Shown here: one piece after another, positions 1 to 8,645 of the stretch | Position numbering within the stretch: the stretch's first letter is position 1 | Layout: each line of letters begins with the position of its first letter | NCBI GenBank assembly: GCA_964629345.1 | Contig: CAZVSG010000017.1 | Span: 1 to 28,960, forward strand | Origin: UBA6115 sp964629345 | Lineage (GTDB): Bacteria; Bacillota; Clostridia; Christensenellales; Aristaeellaceae | Direction of reading: 5' to 3' | Length of the DNA stretch: 28,960 bases | Translations under genes and position numbers: made by a program | The notes under the pieces: model-generated | Database searches by the model: none | What the model was told of the DNA's origin: nothing | What the model saw: only the letters and a program-made list of their open reading frames with translations

Positions 1-1
1 G

Positions 2-160
2 AATGTAACCCTTGGATTACCCATTATCCGCAGTTCGGTCGATCACGGAACTGCATTCGACCAGGCTTGGAAGGGCACTGCGACAGAATCAAGTTTGCTG
101 GCGGCTATCGACTATGGAGTACAGCTGGCTTTGAATAGGAACAAGGAGTCGACAACATGA
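2..160 (+). CDS. PdxA-family 4-phosphate dehydrogenase, C-terminal end only (PdxA2-like)
   Basis: Only the last 52 codons are in the window, in frame 2, ending at TGA 158-160; the start lies beyond the left edge. The visible stretch contains IRSSVDHGTAFD followed by a WKGTA segment, the conserved C-terminal region of the PdxA family (4-hydroxythreonine-4-phosphate dehydrogenase), where the His helps bind substrate and metal. PdxA2 proteins oxidise D-threonate or D-erythronate 4-phosphate, and decarboxylation then gives dihydroxyacetone phosphate. The PdxA2 reading is inferred from the acid-sugar kinase at 2108-3379 in the same operon rather than from vitamin B6 genes. The stop overlaps the next start by 4 nt (ATGA, 157-160), which suggests translational coupling. 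True PdxA of B6 synthesis cannot be excluded from this fragment. Confidence 0.75.
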   Translation, partial: NVTLGLPIIRSSVDHGTAFDQAWKGTATESSLLAAIDYGVQLALNRNKESTT

Positions 161-1092
161 AAAAATATTTTGGTATCATCCCACCGATTATCACACCGGT
201 TGACAAGCACGAGAATGTAGACGAACTCGGTTTTCGAGCCTTACTCGACCATTGCGCAGACCATGGCCCTTACCCAACAACAACGGGACAAAGCCATTGA
301 AATAACCATCGATCAGGTAGGTCATCGCATTCCCGTCATGTGCGGAGTGATGGACAGCAGTACCCGCAGGGTAATCGATAATATCAAGCATCTGGAACAA
401 ATGGGCGGAAGTTGTGCAGTGGTCACCAGTATTTTTTACGCCCGTCACACAAGCCAGGACGAGACAATCCGCCATTTTGAAGCGATATCGAGACAGACGA
501 ATGTCGATCTCATCANNNNNNNNNNNNNNNNNNNNNNNNNNNNNNNNNNNNNNNNNNNNNNNNNNNNNNNNNNNNNNNNNNNNNNNNNNNNNNNNNNNNN
601 NNNNNNNTTTCACTTACGTTCGACACCGTAAAACGGATTGCAGCATTCGACCATGTGGTCGGGTATAAGGATTCGAGTGGTAATTTTGGAGACTTCCAAA
701 AATGCCTATCATATTTCAAGGGAACCGACTTTTGTCTGCTCCAGGGGACGACTAATCTGGCGGCAGCAAGTATGCTGATGGGTGCGGACGGATTCATCCC
801 ATCGATTGCTCCGTTGTTTCCTGAATTATTCGTACAGGCATACGAAGCAGGAAAATCTGGTGATATCGAGCGTACATTCGAATTGAACGAGTTGCTTACC
901 GAAACATCGGCAATACTGGGTATGTCCAAGAGCGCTACTGCTGCGAACAAGTTCGCCCTCAGTACACTCGGATACACACATAAGCGCGTAATCGCACCGC
1001 AAGATGCAACGACAGAAGCCGATGAACAAAAAATCTTGGAAAAAATCGAATCGATTAATGCAACGTTGAAAAGCAAGGGGATTATTGCATGA
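157..1092 (+). pseudogene. DHDPS/N-acetylneuraminate-lyase family protein, copy 1: internal deletion, frameshift and N gap
   Basis: A class I aldolase of the DapA/NanA family, read in pieces. The N-terminus starts at ATG 157 (MKKYFGIIPPIITPVD, frame 1). At about 258-264 the reading must jump to frame 2 (MALTQQQRDKAIEI). After the N run it continues in frame 1 to TGA 1092 with the Schiff-base lysine motif VVGYKDSSGN. Aligned with the intact copy at 3402-4298, about 13 residues carrying the GTNGE carboxylate-binding loop are missing at the jump. The segment with the catalytic tyrosine falls in the Ns. As written the gene cannot encode an active enzyme. This could be a real lesion (a CATGG microhomology sits at the junction) or an assembly error. 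The start overlaps the PdxA stop and the stop overlaps the next start, so it sits in the operon like an intact gene. Confidence 0.8.
516..607. other. Assembly gap (92 N)
   Basis: Run of unknown bases inside the first DHDPS-family gene. Comparison with the paralog at 3402-4298 suggests only about 10 residues (about 30 nt) are needed to bridge the flanks (VDLI before, SLTFDTV after), so the N count probably does not equal the real distance. Confidence 0.95.
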
Positions 1093-2111
1093 ATGCAGTA
1101 AAGCCGGTATTGGTCGTTTCGCATCCGCTGTATAAACCGGGGATGGATGTCCTCGAGGGTAAGGCAGACCTTATCATTCCCAACAACGGCGACAGCGATG
1201 TCATTATTGACAGCCTGAGAGATGCGGACGGTTTCATTCTCAGAATCGGAAAAATTGACAGGAAGGCCATCGAAACCTGTCCGAACCTGCGCGTCATCAC
1301 CCGTCCGGGCGTTGGTTATGACAACGTGGATGTTCAGGCCGCGACTGAGCATGGTATCCCAGTGGTGATCTGCCCCTCATCCAATTCGCGGGCTGTTGCC
1401 GAGCATACGCTCATGCTGCTGCTTGCCTGCAGCAAGAACCTGACAGAGAGCGACCGGGAAACAAGAAAAGGGAATTTTAATATCCGCAACAGATTTACCG
1501 CTGTGGATATTATCGGAAGAACATTGGTTCTTGTTGGTTTTGGCAGGATCGGCAGCGAGCTCGCATCTATGTGCAAATGCCTGGGGATGCGCATTGGCGT
1601 TTATGACCCCTATGTAGACAGGCAGTCTGTCGATGTGTCCGGCTTTACTTATTATAAGGATCTCCTTGAAGCGCTTGCCGCGGCAGATTTTGTATCCCTG
1701 CATATGCCGTTGACGCCTGTCACACGCGGAATGATTTCAACCGCCCAATTTGCTGCAATGAAACCCACCGCTTTTCTCCTCAACGCCGCCAGAGGGGATG
1801 TTGTGGATGAAGCTGCGCTTGTCCAAGCACTTGAAGAGGAAAAGATTGCCGGGGCAGGGCTTGATGTGCTCAGCACCGAGCCAATGCCTGCAGACCATCC
1901 GCTGATGCGTTTTCCCAACGTCATCATCACCCCGCATATGGCGGCGCAGACGCAGGAAACAGCGTCCAGGCTGGCTATTATGGCCGCCGAAGGCACACTG
2001 GCCGTCCTCAACAATGAACAATGGCCGCACGTTGCCAATCCTGATGTTTACAGCCATCCCCAATGGGCGGCAAAAGTTCTGAAGGACCAGGCGCGGAGGG
2101 ATGCCCTTTGA
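1089..2111 (+). CDS. D-2-hydroxyacid dehydrogenase (NAD-dependent, phosphoglycerate-dehydrogenase-like)
   Basis: 340 residues, the normal length for a short-form D-2-hydroxyacid dehydrogenase. It interconverts a 2-keto acid and a D-2-hydroxy acid with NAD(H) in the cytoplasm. The Rossmann glycine motif VGFGRIG is at about 149-155. The catalytic triad of the family is visible: Arg235 in NAARGDVVDE, Glu264 in LSTEP and His283 in TPHMA. There is no ACT regulatory domain, so this is unlikely to be the feedback-regulated serine-pathway enzyme. ATG 1089 overlaps the upstream stop by 4 nt. The gene lies between a lyase and an acid-sugar kinase, so a catabolic role on a hydroxy- or keto-acid is more likely than serine synthesis. 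The exact substrate cannot be read from the sequence. Confidence 0.9.
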   Translation: MNAVKPVLVVSHPLYKPGMDVLEGKADLIIPNNGDSDVIIDSLRDADGFILRIGKIDRKAIETCPNLRVITRPGVGYDNVDVQAATEHGIPVVICPSSNSRAVAEHTLMLLLACSKNLTESDRETRKGNFNIRNRFTAVDIIGRTLVLVGFGRIGSELASMCKCLGMRIGVYDPYVDRQSVDVSGFTYYKDLLEALAAADFVSLHMPLTPVTRGMISTAQFAAMKPTAFLLNAARGDVVDEAALVQALEEEKIAGAGLDVLSTEPMPADHPLMRFPNVIITPHMAAQTQETASRLAIMAAEGTLAVLNNEQWPHVANPDVYSHPQWAAKVLKDQARRDAL

Positions 2112-3379
2112 GAAAAATTGTCATTCTTGCCGATGATCTGACAGGCGCTTTTGATTCGGGAATAAAGTTCAAGAACTCCGGATTGAATACAAGGGTCCTG
2201 ACACAGCCCTTGAATTTTGAATCATTTCAGCACATTCATGATCCTGTTGTGTCCATAAACACTGACACACGGCGCTTAAGCGGGGAAGAAGCTGAAAACA
2301 GGCTGTATTCCATTGTCCGGCAGATCTCAGAATTCGGCGATCATCTTTACTATAAAAAAGTGGACTCCGTTTTACGGGGGAACATTTCGCAGGAACTAAA
2401 AGCCCTCTCCCAAATCCTGGATCCGGAATTTATTCTGATTGTGCCGGCGTTTCCGGATAACGGCCGCCGGCTGCGCAAAGGGGTTCTGTATATTGAAGAA
2501 TATGGCAAAACCACTGAACTGCTCAATGCCCAGGATAAACTGTCCGCCTCCTCCGGCTGCACCGTCGCAGTCATTGATCTGGAGGTTGTCCGAAAAGGAT
2601 GGGAGGCTGTGGTTCAGCAAGCGGAAGCGTTGCATCAGGAAGGCGCAAGCCTTCTGCTGGCAGATGCCTGGGACAATGAGGATCTTCGCTGCCTGGCCAG
2701 GGCTGTCTCATCTCTTGGCAAACGCTGTCTTCCCGTTGGCAGCGCCGGGCTTGCGCAGCACCTTGCAGAAACACTGCAGCCCAATTATTTGTCAGCGGTA
2801 TCTGCTCCCTTCCCTGGGAAAACACAGTGCGGACCATCCATTGTGGTCATCGGTTCACGGCATCCGAACACTGTGGCCCAGCTGCAGCAACTAAAAAAAC
2901 GCGAGCATCTTCAAACCTGGCTGATCAACGTAAAAGGGATCACGAGGGAAAACATGTACGGCAGACTTAATGAAAGGCGTTGCGTTGTCATGAATCCCGG
3001 CACACAGGGGTATCTGATCACAACAGATGCCATTTACAACGCTTTAGGATGCAACCCCTACCTGCTCAAGGAAAACGAATACAACGCCATTGTCCTTGAA
3101 GCGCTGAGCATCATGACGGCTGAACTGTATAGACAATGCAAACCAAAGTCCCTGATTGTAACTGGCGGCGACATGGCCGGCGACATATTAAAGAAGATCG
3201 AACTGAATGAAATCGATCTGCAAAGCGAGTTCAAGCCCGGCGTCGTCATCGGCGAAGCGGCGCGTAGGTCCGGGGATCGCCTATTGTTTGCGGCAAAATC
3301 AGGCGGTTTCGGGGAAGAAGATCTCCTGCTTAAACTGTATCGCCATCTTTCCCCCGAGTCAGTGACATTGCAGGAATGA
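2108..3379 (+). CDS. Four-carbon acid sugar kinase family protein (DUF1537; D-threonate/D-erythronate kinase-like)
   Basis: I place the start at TTG 2108, which overlaps the upstream TGA, because a GGAGG lies 8 nt before it (2095-2099) and the family's N-terminal motif ADDLTGAFDSG begins a few residues later. An in-frame ATG at 2063 would add 15 unlike residues inside the previous gene. The protein is 423 residues, usual for the family. Visible motifs are ADDLTGA near residues 8-14, KKVDSVLRGN with the substrate-contacting Lys/Asp/Arg, VPAFPDNGR, and the C-terminal nucleotide-binding TGGDMA and SGGFG. Characterised members phosphorylate D-threonate, D-erythronate or related four-carbon acids at O4. 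A PdxA-type enzyme then oxidises the product, and a PdxA end is present at the head of this operon. Some DUF1537 members act on other acids (for example 3-oxo-tetronate), so the substrate is open. Confidence 0.88.
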   Translation: MRKIVILADDLTGAFDSGIKFKNSGLNTRVLTQPLNFESFQHIHDPVVSINTDTRRLSGEEAENRLYSIVRQISEFGDHLYYKKVDSVLRGNISQELKALSQILDPEFILIVPAFPDNGRRLRKGVLYIEEYGKTTELLNAQDKLSASSGCTVAVIDLEVVRKGWEAVVQQAEALHQEGASLLLADAWDNEDLRCLARAVSSLGKRCLPVGSAGLAQHLAETLQPNYLSAVSAPFPGKTQCGPSIVVIGSRHPNTVAQLQQLKKREHLQTWLINVKGITRENMYGRLNERRCVVMNPGTQGYLITTDAIYNALGCNPYLLKENEYNAIVLEALSIMTAELYRQCKPKSLIVTGGDMAGDILKKIELNEIDLQSEFKPGVVIGEAARRSGDRLLFAAKSGGFGEEDLLLKLYRHLSPESVTLQE

Positions 3380-3401
3380 ACAGAAAAGGACAGGGAAAAG
3401 C

Positions 3402-4298
3402 ATGAAAGAGAAATTTGAACCTGAAGGAATCATTGTGGCGATGTCCACGCCGTTTTACCAGGATGAGTCCATCAATGAGATGGAACTGCGAAATCAAGTC
3501 GAACGGTTTGTTGCTGCAGGCCTTCACGGCATTTTCGCCCTGGGTACGAACGGGGAAAACTATGCAATGGATTTCAATGAGAAAATCCGGGTGATGGAAG
3601 TGGTCATTGAACAAGCCCACGGCCGCATACCGGTCTATATCGGTACAGGGTGCGTTACCACCCGGGAAACAGTCGCACTGACCCGCAAGGCCGCAGAACT
3701 CGGCGCAGACTGCGCATCAGTGGTCTCGCCATGGTTTGCGATGAACACGCAGGAAGGCTTGTATCATCATTACAGGACTGTTGCCCAGGCAAGCAGCCTC
3801 CCGGTCCTTGTCTATAACATGCCTGCAAGGACCGGCGTGAACGTGCACCCCGTCACGATGCAAAAACTGAGCAGTATCCAAAACATTGTCGGCATCAAAG
3901 ACTCAAGCGGCAATTTCGACAACATGCAGCAGTATCTGGAGATCCCCGGGAGCAAACTTTCCGTGCTGTCGGGCAACGATTCTTTGATCCTTCCCTGTCT
4001 GTTGGCTGGCGGCCGGGGCGGCATCAGCGGGATCGCAAATGTCCTGCCTGAAATGATGGTGCAGATTTACAGTGCCTGGGCCGCAGGAGACCTGAAGGAA
4101 GCCTGGCGTGTACAGCGCAGCATACGCCCCCTGCGCGATTGCATGGCCCAGGGGAATCCAAACTCTGTCGTGAAACGCGCCGCCTATTTCGTCGGCCAAA
4201 ACCTGGGTCCCGTGCGCGCGCCGTTTGATATCCAGGATGAAAAGCTGGACCAATCAATCATCAAAGCGCTTGAGATGATCAAGGAGGCTAAGGAGTGA
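3402..4298 (+). CDS. DHDPS/NAL-family aldolase or dehydratase, copy 2
   Basis: 298 residues, full length and intact. Catalytic features of the DapA/NanA class I aldolases are all present: GTNGE at 48-52, the tyrosine in VYNMPARTG (Tyr138) and the Schiff-base Lys166 in GIKDSSGN. These enzymes bind pyruvate or a 2-keto acid as an imine and make or break a C-C bond, or dehydrate a sugar acid. Lysine-pathway neighbours are absent and three paralogs lie in the same operon, so a catabolic lyase is more likely than dihydrodipicolinate synthase itself. A purine-rich ribosome site lies before ATG 3402 in the 22-nt gap after the kinase gene. The closest visible relative in the window is the copy at 11099-11995, of the same length. 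Confidence 0.9.
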   Translation: MKEKFEPEGIIVAMSTPFYQDESINEMELRNQVERFVAAGLHGIFALGTNGENYAMDFNEKIRVMEVVIEQAHGRIPVYIGTGCVTTRETVALTRKAAELGADCASVVSPWFAMNTQEGLYHHYRTVAQASSLPVLVYNMPARTGVNVHPVTMQKLSSIQNIVGIKDSSGNFDNMQQYLEIPGSKLSVLSGNDSLILPCLLAGGRGGISGIANVLPEMMVQIYSAWAAGDLKEAWRVQRSIRPLRDCMAQGNPNSVVKRAAYFVGQNLGPVRAPFDIQDEKLDQSIIKALEMIKEAKE

Positions 4299-5461
4299 GC
4301 GGTATGCATCCAGTGATCAAGCTCTGTGTCCCGGGAGAAGTCCGCATCGGAAAAGGCTGCGCGAATATGCTGCCTGATATGGCAGGCAATGCGGAAACAG
4401 ATAACATTGCAGTGTTTTTGGACAGCGGGGTGATGGCATCAGGGTCTGCTGATTCCATACTCAGTTCATTGAATACCAGGTTTTCAAAGGTGATATTGGT
4501 GACCGGGGTCCCGCCTGAACCCGAGGACGGACAGGTGCGGATGCTCTTTGACCAGGTCAGGGACAGCGGCGCAAAGGCGATCATTGCCATCGGCGGCGGC
4601 AGCGTGCTTGACACTTCAAAAATCACCTCAGTGATGATGACCAATCCCGGATATTTTTCTGATCTGACCGATGTCAGCCGGATCAAACGGAAAGGCCTTC
4701 CATTATATGCGGTGCCCACCAGTGCCGGTACTGGTTCTGAAGCCACGCCGAATGCCATTGTTCTCATACCCGAAAAGAAGATGAAGGTCGGTGTTGTCCA
4801 TCCCTTTTTCCTGCCGGACGCGGTGCTGTTGGATCCTGAATTGACCGTCAGCCTTCCGCCTTCCGTGACAGCATCCACGGGCCTTGATGCATTCTGCCAT
4901 TGCATTGAGACCTACATTTCACTGAAAACCAACTCGTTTGCCAGGTTGTTTGGTTTGAAGGGACTGGAGCTGATCAACCGGTATCTGCGCCCCGCTTATC
5001 ATGATGGCAGAGATATGGAAGCCAGGGAGAATATGCTGCTGGCATCGTTTTACGGCGGGGTTGCGATCGCTTCATCAAGCACTGTCGCCGTGCATGCGCT
5101 CAGCTATCCACTGGGCGGGTCCTTCAGGATTCCGCACGGGGTGTCCAACGCGATCCTGCTCCCGTATGTGATTCGCTTTAACATTGACGCGATTCATGAC
5201 AGCTTGCCAGACATTGCCGGCGCATTGGGGATTGATGGCAGGAACCGCTCAAAACAACAGCTTGGAGAACAGGTTGTTGATGCGATATTTTCTCTTTGCA
5301 GGGATGTAGGAATTCCGGACAGCCTGCATGCGTTCGGCGTAGGTAAGGAGGATCTGGACCATCTGGCGCATTTGGCCAGCGAGGTTCATCGCCTGCTTGA
5401 CCAAAACCCCAGGAAGATGACGCTGGAGGATATCCGCTCCATTTATGATCAACTCCTGTAA
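4295..5461 (+). CDS. Iron-containing (group III) alcohol dehydrogenase
   Basis: About 388 residues, the standard length. It reduces an aldehyde or ketone, or oxidises an alcohol, with NAD(P)H. NAD-binding GGGS is at 100-103 and TSAGTGSEA near 142-150. The four metal ligands are visible with family spacing: Asp198 and His202 (GLDAFCHC), His267 (AVHALSYP) and His281 (RIPHG). The start is uncertain. GTG 4295 overlaps the upstream stop and has AAGGAGG 7 nt before it; ATG 4304 has AAGGAG 8 nt before it. In the operon it could remove the aldehyde released by one of the DHDPS-type lyases, which is inference. Homologs include 1,3-propanediol, lactaldehyde and 4-hydroxybutyrate dehydrogenases, and I cannot choose among them. 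Confidence 0.9.
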   Translation: MSGMHPVIKLCVPGEVRIGKGCANMLPDMAGNAETDNIAVFLDSGVMASGSADSILSSLNTRFSKVILVTGVPPEPEDGQVRMLFDQVRDSGAKAIIAIGGGSVLDTSKITSVMMTNPGYFSDLTDVSRIKRKGLPLYAVPTSAGTGSEATPNAIVLIPEKKMKVGVVHPFFLPDAVLLDPELTVSLPPSVTASTGLDAFCHCIETYISLKTNSFARLFGLKGLELINRYLRPAYHDGRDMEARENMLLASFYGGVAIASSSTVAVHALSYPLGGSFRIPHGVSNAILLPYVIRFNIDAIHDSLPDIAGALGIDGRNRSKQQLGEQVVDAIFSLCRDVGIPDSLHAFGVGKEDLDHLAHLASEVHRLLDQNPRKMTLEDIRSIYDQLL

Positions 5462-5492
5462 GGAGCTGACAATATATTCTTAGGAGGAAAAC

Positions 5493-6638
5493 ATGAAGAA
5501 ACTGTCTGTGGCTGTACTCGCTTTCCTGATGGCACTGATGTTCTCGCTTGGTGGAGTCATTTCGGCTGAAGCAACCGTCGATACTGACAATCCTATCTAC
5601 ATCGGCGTCCTGGATGCCTTTACCGGCGACCGTGCCAGCAATGGCGAGTATTCCAAGGAAGGCGCGGACATGGCAATGGAAACCATCAATGCCAACGGCG
5701 GCGTGATGGGAAGAGCCATCAAACTGGTCTATGAGGATGATCAGGGAAATGAAACCGCGGCAACCAATGCTTTCCAGAAAATCATGGCGGACAACGATCT
5801 TACTGCAATCGCATTAGACAAGGATTCCTCTGTTGTCCTTGCCATGGAGCAGTTCATTGCAGATGAAGGCATCCCTGCGATCTGCTGCGGTTCTTCCGTC
5901 CGCATTGAAAGCACCGCGACGGAAAATCTCTTCTCCACCCGTTTGAGCGACACCGGTTCCGGGGTTACCATCGCCAACTTCTGCAAAGAGCTTGGCATGA
6001 CAAAAGTCGCCATCCTTCATGCGCCTGACGCGCTTGGGACCGGCATGACGCCCGTTATCCAGAAGCAGTTTGAAATCAACGGTATTGAAGCGGTCTCAAT
6101 ACAGCAGTTCTCTCCGGAGGAGAAGAACTTTGCGCCCTACATTGCCAAAATCAAAGACTCCGGCTGCGATGGCATCATTGGCATCGCCCAGCAGGCAGAG
6201 GCAGCGCTCATTATGATCGCAGTCAATGAAGCCGGCCTGGACGTCCCTTGTGTCGGCAGCTCTGCGTTCGCGCAGCAAAACGCTATCAAGAACTCATCCG
6301 GCGCTTCTGAGGGCTGGTACTCTGCCAGCGCTTTCTCCCCCCATTCCCAGGAAGAGCCTACAAAATCTTGGATCGCCCAATACACCGAGAAGTATGGCCG
6401 CGCTCCTGATATGACCTCCGCCAGCATGTATGACGCCATCATGCTCTTCAAACAAGCCATTGAGGAAACGCAAAGCACCGAGTGGAGCGACATCGTTCAG
6501 TACCTGAAGAGCATCAAGGATGTTCAGGGCATCACCTCCACCTACTCCTACAATGGCACAGCCATGCTTGGAACATCTGAGTACATCGTTCAGATCAAGG
6601 GCGGAACTTCAGAGGTTGTTGCACTGATCAAGAACTGA
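5493..6638 (+). CDS. Liv-type ABC transporter substrate-binding protein (Peripla_BP_6)
   Basis: 381 residues. A signal peptide spans about 1-26, with basic MKK, a hydrophobic core, and cleavage after ISAEA-like residues; there is no lipobox cysteine, so the protein is probably soluble in a periplasm. The mature part begins with PIYIGVLDAFTGDRAS, followed by GADMAMETINANGGVMG and a KLVYEDDQGNETAA stretch, all typical of the branched-chain amino acid/amide binding proteins (LivK family). An AGGAGG lies about 6 nt before ATG 5493. The gene is followed by a strong hairpin and the rest of the importer. Members of this family also bind aromatic acids, urea, and other small carboxylates, so with acid-sugar enzymes on both sides the ligand may be an organic acid rather than an amino acid. 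Confidence 0.92.
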   Translation: MKKLSVAVLAFLMALMFSLGGVISAEATVDTDNPIYIGVLDAFTGDRASNGEYSKEGADMAMETINANGGVMGRAIKLVYEDDQGNETAATNAFQKIMADNDLTAIALDKDSSVVLAMEQFIADEGIPAICCGSSVRIESTATENLFSTRLSDTGSGVTIANFCKELGMTKVAILHAPDALGTGMTPVIQKQFEINGIEAVSIQQFSPEEKNFAPYIAKIKDSGCDGIIGIAQQAEAALIMIAVNEAGLDVPCVGSSAFAQQNAIKNSSGASEGWYSASAFSPHSQEEPTKSWIAQYTEKYGRAPDMTSASMYDAIMLFKQAIEETQSTEWSDIVQYLKSIKDVQGITSTYSYNGTAMLGTSEYIVQIKGGTSEVVALIKN

Positions 6639-6676
6639 CGTCTGCCGGTGCTATTCAGCACCGAATACGGTCAATC

Positions 6677-6713
6677 CCCGGCAGCGGCACACAAAGTCCG
6701 TGCCGCTGCCGGG
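6677..6713 (+). promoter_or_regulatory. Intercistronic hairpin after the Liv binding-protein gene
   Basis: A perfect 14-bp GC-rich stem (6677-6690 pairing with 6700-6713) closes a 9-nt loop in the gap between the binding-protein gene and livH. GGGAAACTGC follows, with no U-run, so it is not a standard intrinsic terminator. Such hairpins protect the 3' end of the binding-protein message or partly attenuate read-through, giving more binding protein than permease. The role is inferred. Confidence 0.75.
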
Positions 6714-6747
6714 AAACTGCTTACAATGGGTGAAAGGGCGTGAATGA

Positions 6748-7611
6748 ATGTACATACAACTTGCGCTGACGGGCCTTTCCATGGGGATGCTTTATGCCTT
6801 GATGGCCATGGGGTTGATCCTGATTGTGAAAGCCGTTGGCGTATTAAACTTCGCGCATGGTCAATTATTCATGCTCGGCGCATATCTGACATGGATGCTG
6901 ACTTACCAGTTGGGCCTTCCTGTATGGGGTGTTGCTCTGTGCGGTTTGATTGTTTTTGCGATCTGTGGCGCAGCGTACATGTTTACAGTTTATTGGCCGC
7001 TGAGGGCCTCATCCTGGCGGGTAACGGTCATCATCAGCACTCTGGGCGCTTCCATCGCCTTGAAAGAATTCGTCCGCATTGTCTGGGGATCAATTCCATT
7101 GACCATGGATCCGATCATTCCCGGGGTTCTCCGGATCGGCTCAGCTTATCTGAGTTACCAATACCTGTTCATCATTGCCATCGGCGGCGGATTGATGGCC
7201 TTCGTTTACGTACTCTTTGAAAAGACATTCATCGGGAAGATCATGCAGGCGACCGCGCAGGATCGTTATGCCGCAAATCTGATCGGCATACCGACGGTTG
7301 TTGCGATCGCAGCCACCTATATGATCAGCATGAGCTTATCCGGCGTAGGAGGGTGGCTTGCAGCGCCACTGTTCCTGGCATCCCAGTCGCTGGGCAATCT
7401 TGCCCAGAAGGCTTTTGCCGGCATTGTCCTTGGCGGTTTTGGCAGCGTGAAAGGAGCCATTGTCGGGTGCATTCTTATTGGCCTGATCGAATCATTCGGC
7501 GTGATCATCACGGACAGCTATAAGGATGCCATTGTTTTCGGAGTGCTCATTCTCGTTCTCCTGATCCGCCCAACCGGGATATTTGGCGAAAAGATTGCCG
7601 AGAAAGCATAG
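6748..7611 (+). CDS. livH: Liv-type ABC transporter permease, LivH family
   Basis: 287 residues, almost entirely hydrophobic, with about eight membrane segments. The N-terminus LTGLSMGMLYALMAMGLILI and the nearby GVLNFAHGQLFMLGAYL are the LivH hallmarks. A later conserved block, KAFAGIVLGGFGSVKGAIVG, is the cytoplasmic loop that contacts the ATPases. ATG 6748 is chosen because it begins this conserved N-terminus; the longer overlapping +1-frame reading from 6744 is a shadow. It lies in the inner membrane and pairs with the LivM protein encoded directly downstream. The symbol follows family membership, not a demonstrated leucine specificity. Confidence 0.92.
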   Translation: MYIQLALTGLSMGMLYALMAMGLILIVKAVGVLNFAHGQLFMLGAYLTWMLTYQLGLPVWGVALCGLIVFAICGAAYMFTVYWPLRASSWRVTVIISTLGASIALKEFVRIVWGSIPLTMDPIIPGVLRIGSAYLSYQYLFIIAIGGGLMAFVYVLFEKTFIGKIMQATAQDRYAANLIGIPTVVAIAATYMISMSLSGVGGWLAAPLFLASQSLGNLAQKAFAGIVLGGFGSVKGAIVGCILIGLIESFGVIITDSYKDAIVFGVLILVLLIRPTGIFGEKIAEKA

Positions 7612-7621
7612 GTTCAGCAAG

Positions 7622-8644
7622 ATGAGCATAAAACAGCAAAGAATTTCACGATCACATATTGGCTTTCTTGCCGGTGCAGTCATCTTTCTGTTGGTGATCA
7701 TCTTCTTTCCACAGAAGGCGGTCATCAACAAGTACATGATGAAAGTCACAAATGAAGGCCTGATCTATTTCGTCGCCGTGCTTGGCCTTTGCGTCATGCT
7801 GGGTATGGGCGGTCAGGTTACTTTCTCCACTGCGGGAATCATGGGACTTGGTGCTTATACAACCGCCATTCTAACCACGCGGCTGGGAGTTGATACCCTG
7901 CTCGCTTTGCTGATTGCCATTGCCGGCAGCGGAATCGCGTCGTTTTTTATCGGATTGGCGTTGTTCCGCCTGAAAGGCAGTTATTTTGCCTTTGCCTCGA
8001 TTGGGTTTACAACGCTGCTTTATACCGTGTTCTCCAATTGGCTGGAGCTGACTGGAGGCCCGGACGGCATCAGCAGAATTCCCAAACTGAACCTTCATTT
8101 CTTTCAGTGCAATAACTATTACGACTATTTCCGTGTTTACTTCATCATCGCCGTCATCTGCTTCTTGATTGTCCTCAACATGCGACGCACAAGCTTCGGC
8201 CGCGCGTTGGCTTCCGTCCGTGACAATGAGATCGCTGCCAGCTCAATGGGCATCAATGCTTACATGACCAAAGTCTACAGCTTCGTCATCGCCGGCGTGC
8301 TCGCCAGCCTTGCAGGCGGGATGTACGCTCTTCACGCCAACTACATCAGCCCGGAACCGTTCAGGTATGACCAGTCAGCCATTTATCTGATCATGGTTAT
8401 GCTGGGCGGCGTCGATTCCACCTTCGGCGCGTTCATCGGCGCGATGCTGCTGACCATCCTGCCGGAAAGGATGCGATTCCTGCAGAGTTACTACAAACTT
8501 GTCTATGGTGTCGGTGTCATCATCCTGATGGTTGTCATGCCGATGGGGATCATGGGCATCTTCACGCGGGTGAAACACAAAATTCGCTCGATCAGGAAGA
8601 AAAAGCGTGCCTCCGGATTACAGGACGAGAAGGAGGTAAAGTAG
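7622..8644 (+). CDS. livM: Liv-type ABC transporter permease, LivM family
   Basis: I choose ATG 7622 (MSIKQQRISRSH), giving 340 residues; a TTG at 7583 would add 13 residues overlapping livH. There are multiple membrane segments. The conserved LivM blocks are visible: GLCVMLGMGGQVTFSTAGIMGLGAY in the first third (cut here for length at GAY), LTGGPDGIS, and the coupling stretch RDNEIAASSMGIN before AGVLASLAGGMYA. The C-terminus is a basic tail rich in Lys and Arg. It forms the second half of the membrane channel with LivH. The stop at 8644 is one base before the next start, and the RBS of the ATPase gene (GGAGG) lies within the last codons. Confidence 0.92.
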   Translation: MSIKQQRISRSHIGFLAGAVIFLLVIIFFPQKAVINKYMMKVTNEGLIYFVAVLGLCVMLGMGGQVTFSTAGIMGLGAYTTAILTTRLGVDTLLALLIAIAGSGIASFFIGLALFRLKGSYFAFASIGFTTLLYTVFSNWLELTGGPDGISRIPKLNLHFFQCNNYYDYFRVYFIIAVICFLIVLNMRRTSFGRALASVRDNEIAASSMGINAYMTKVYSFVIAGVLASLAGGMYALHANYISPEPFRYDQSAIYLIMVMLGGVDSTFGAFIGAMLLTILPERMRFLQSYYKLVYGVGVIILMVVMPMGIMGIFTRVKHKIRSIRKKKRASGLQDEKEVK

Positions 8645-8645
8645 G

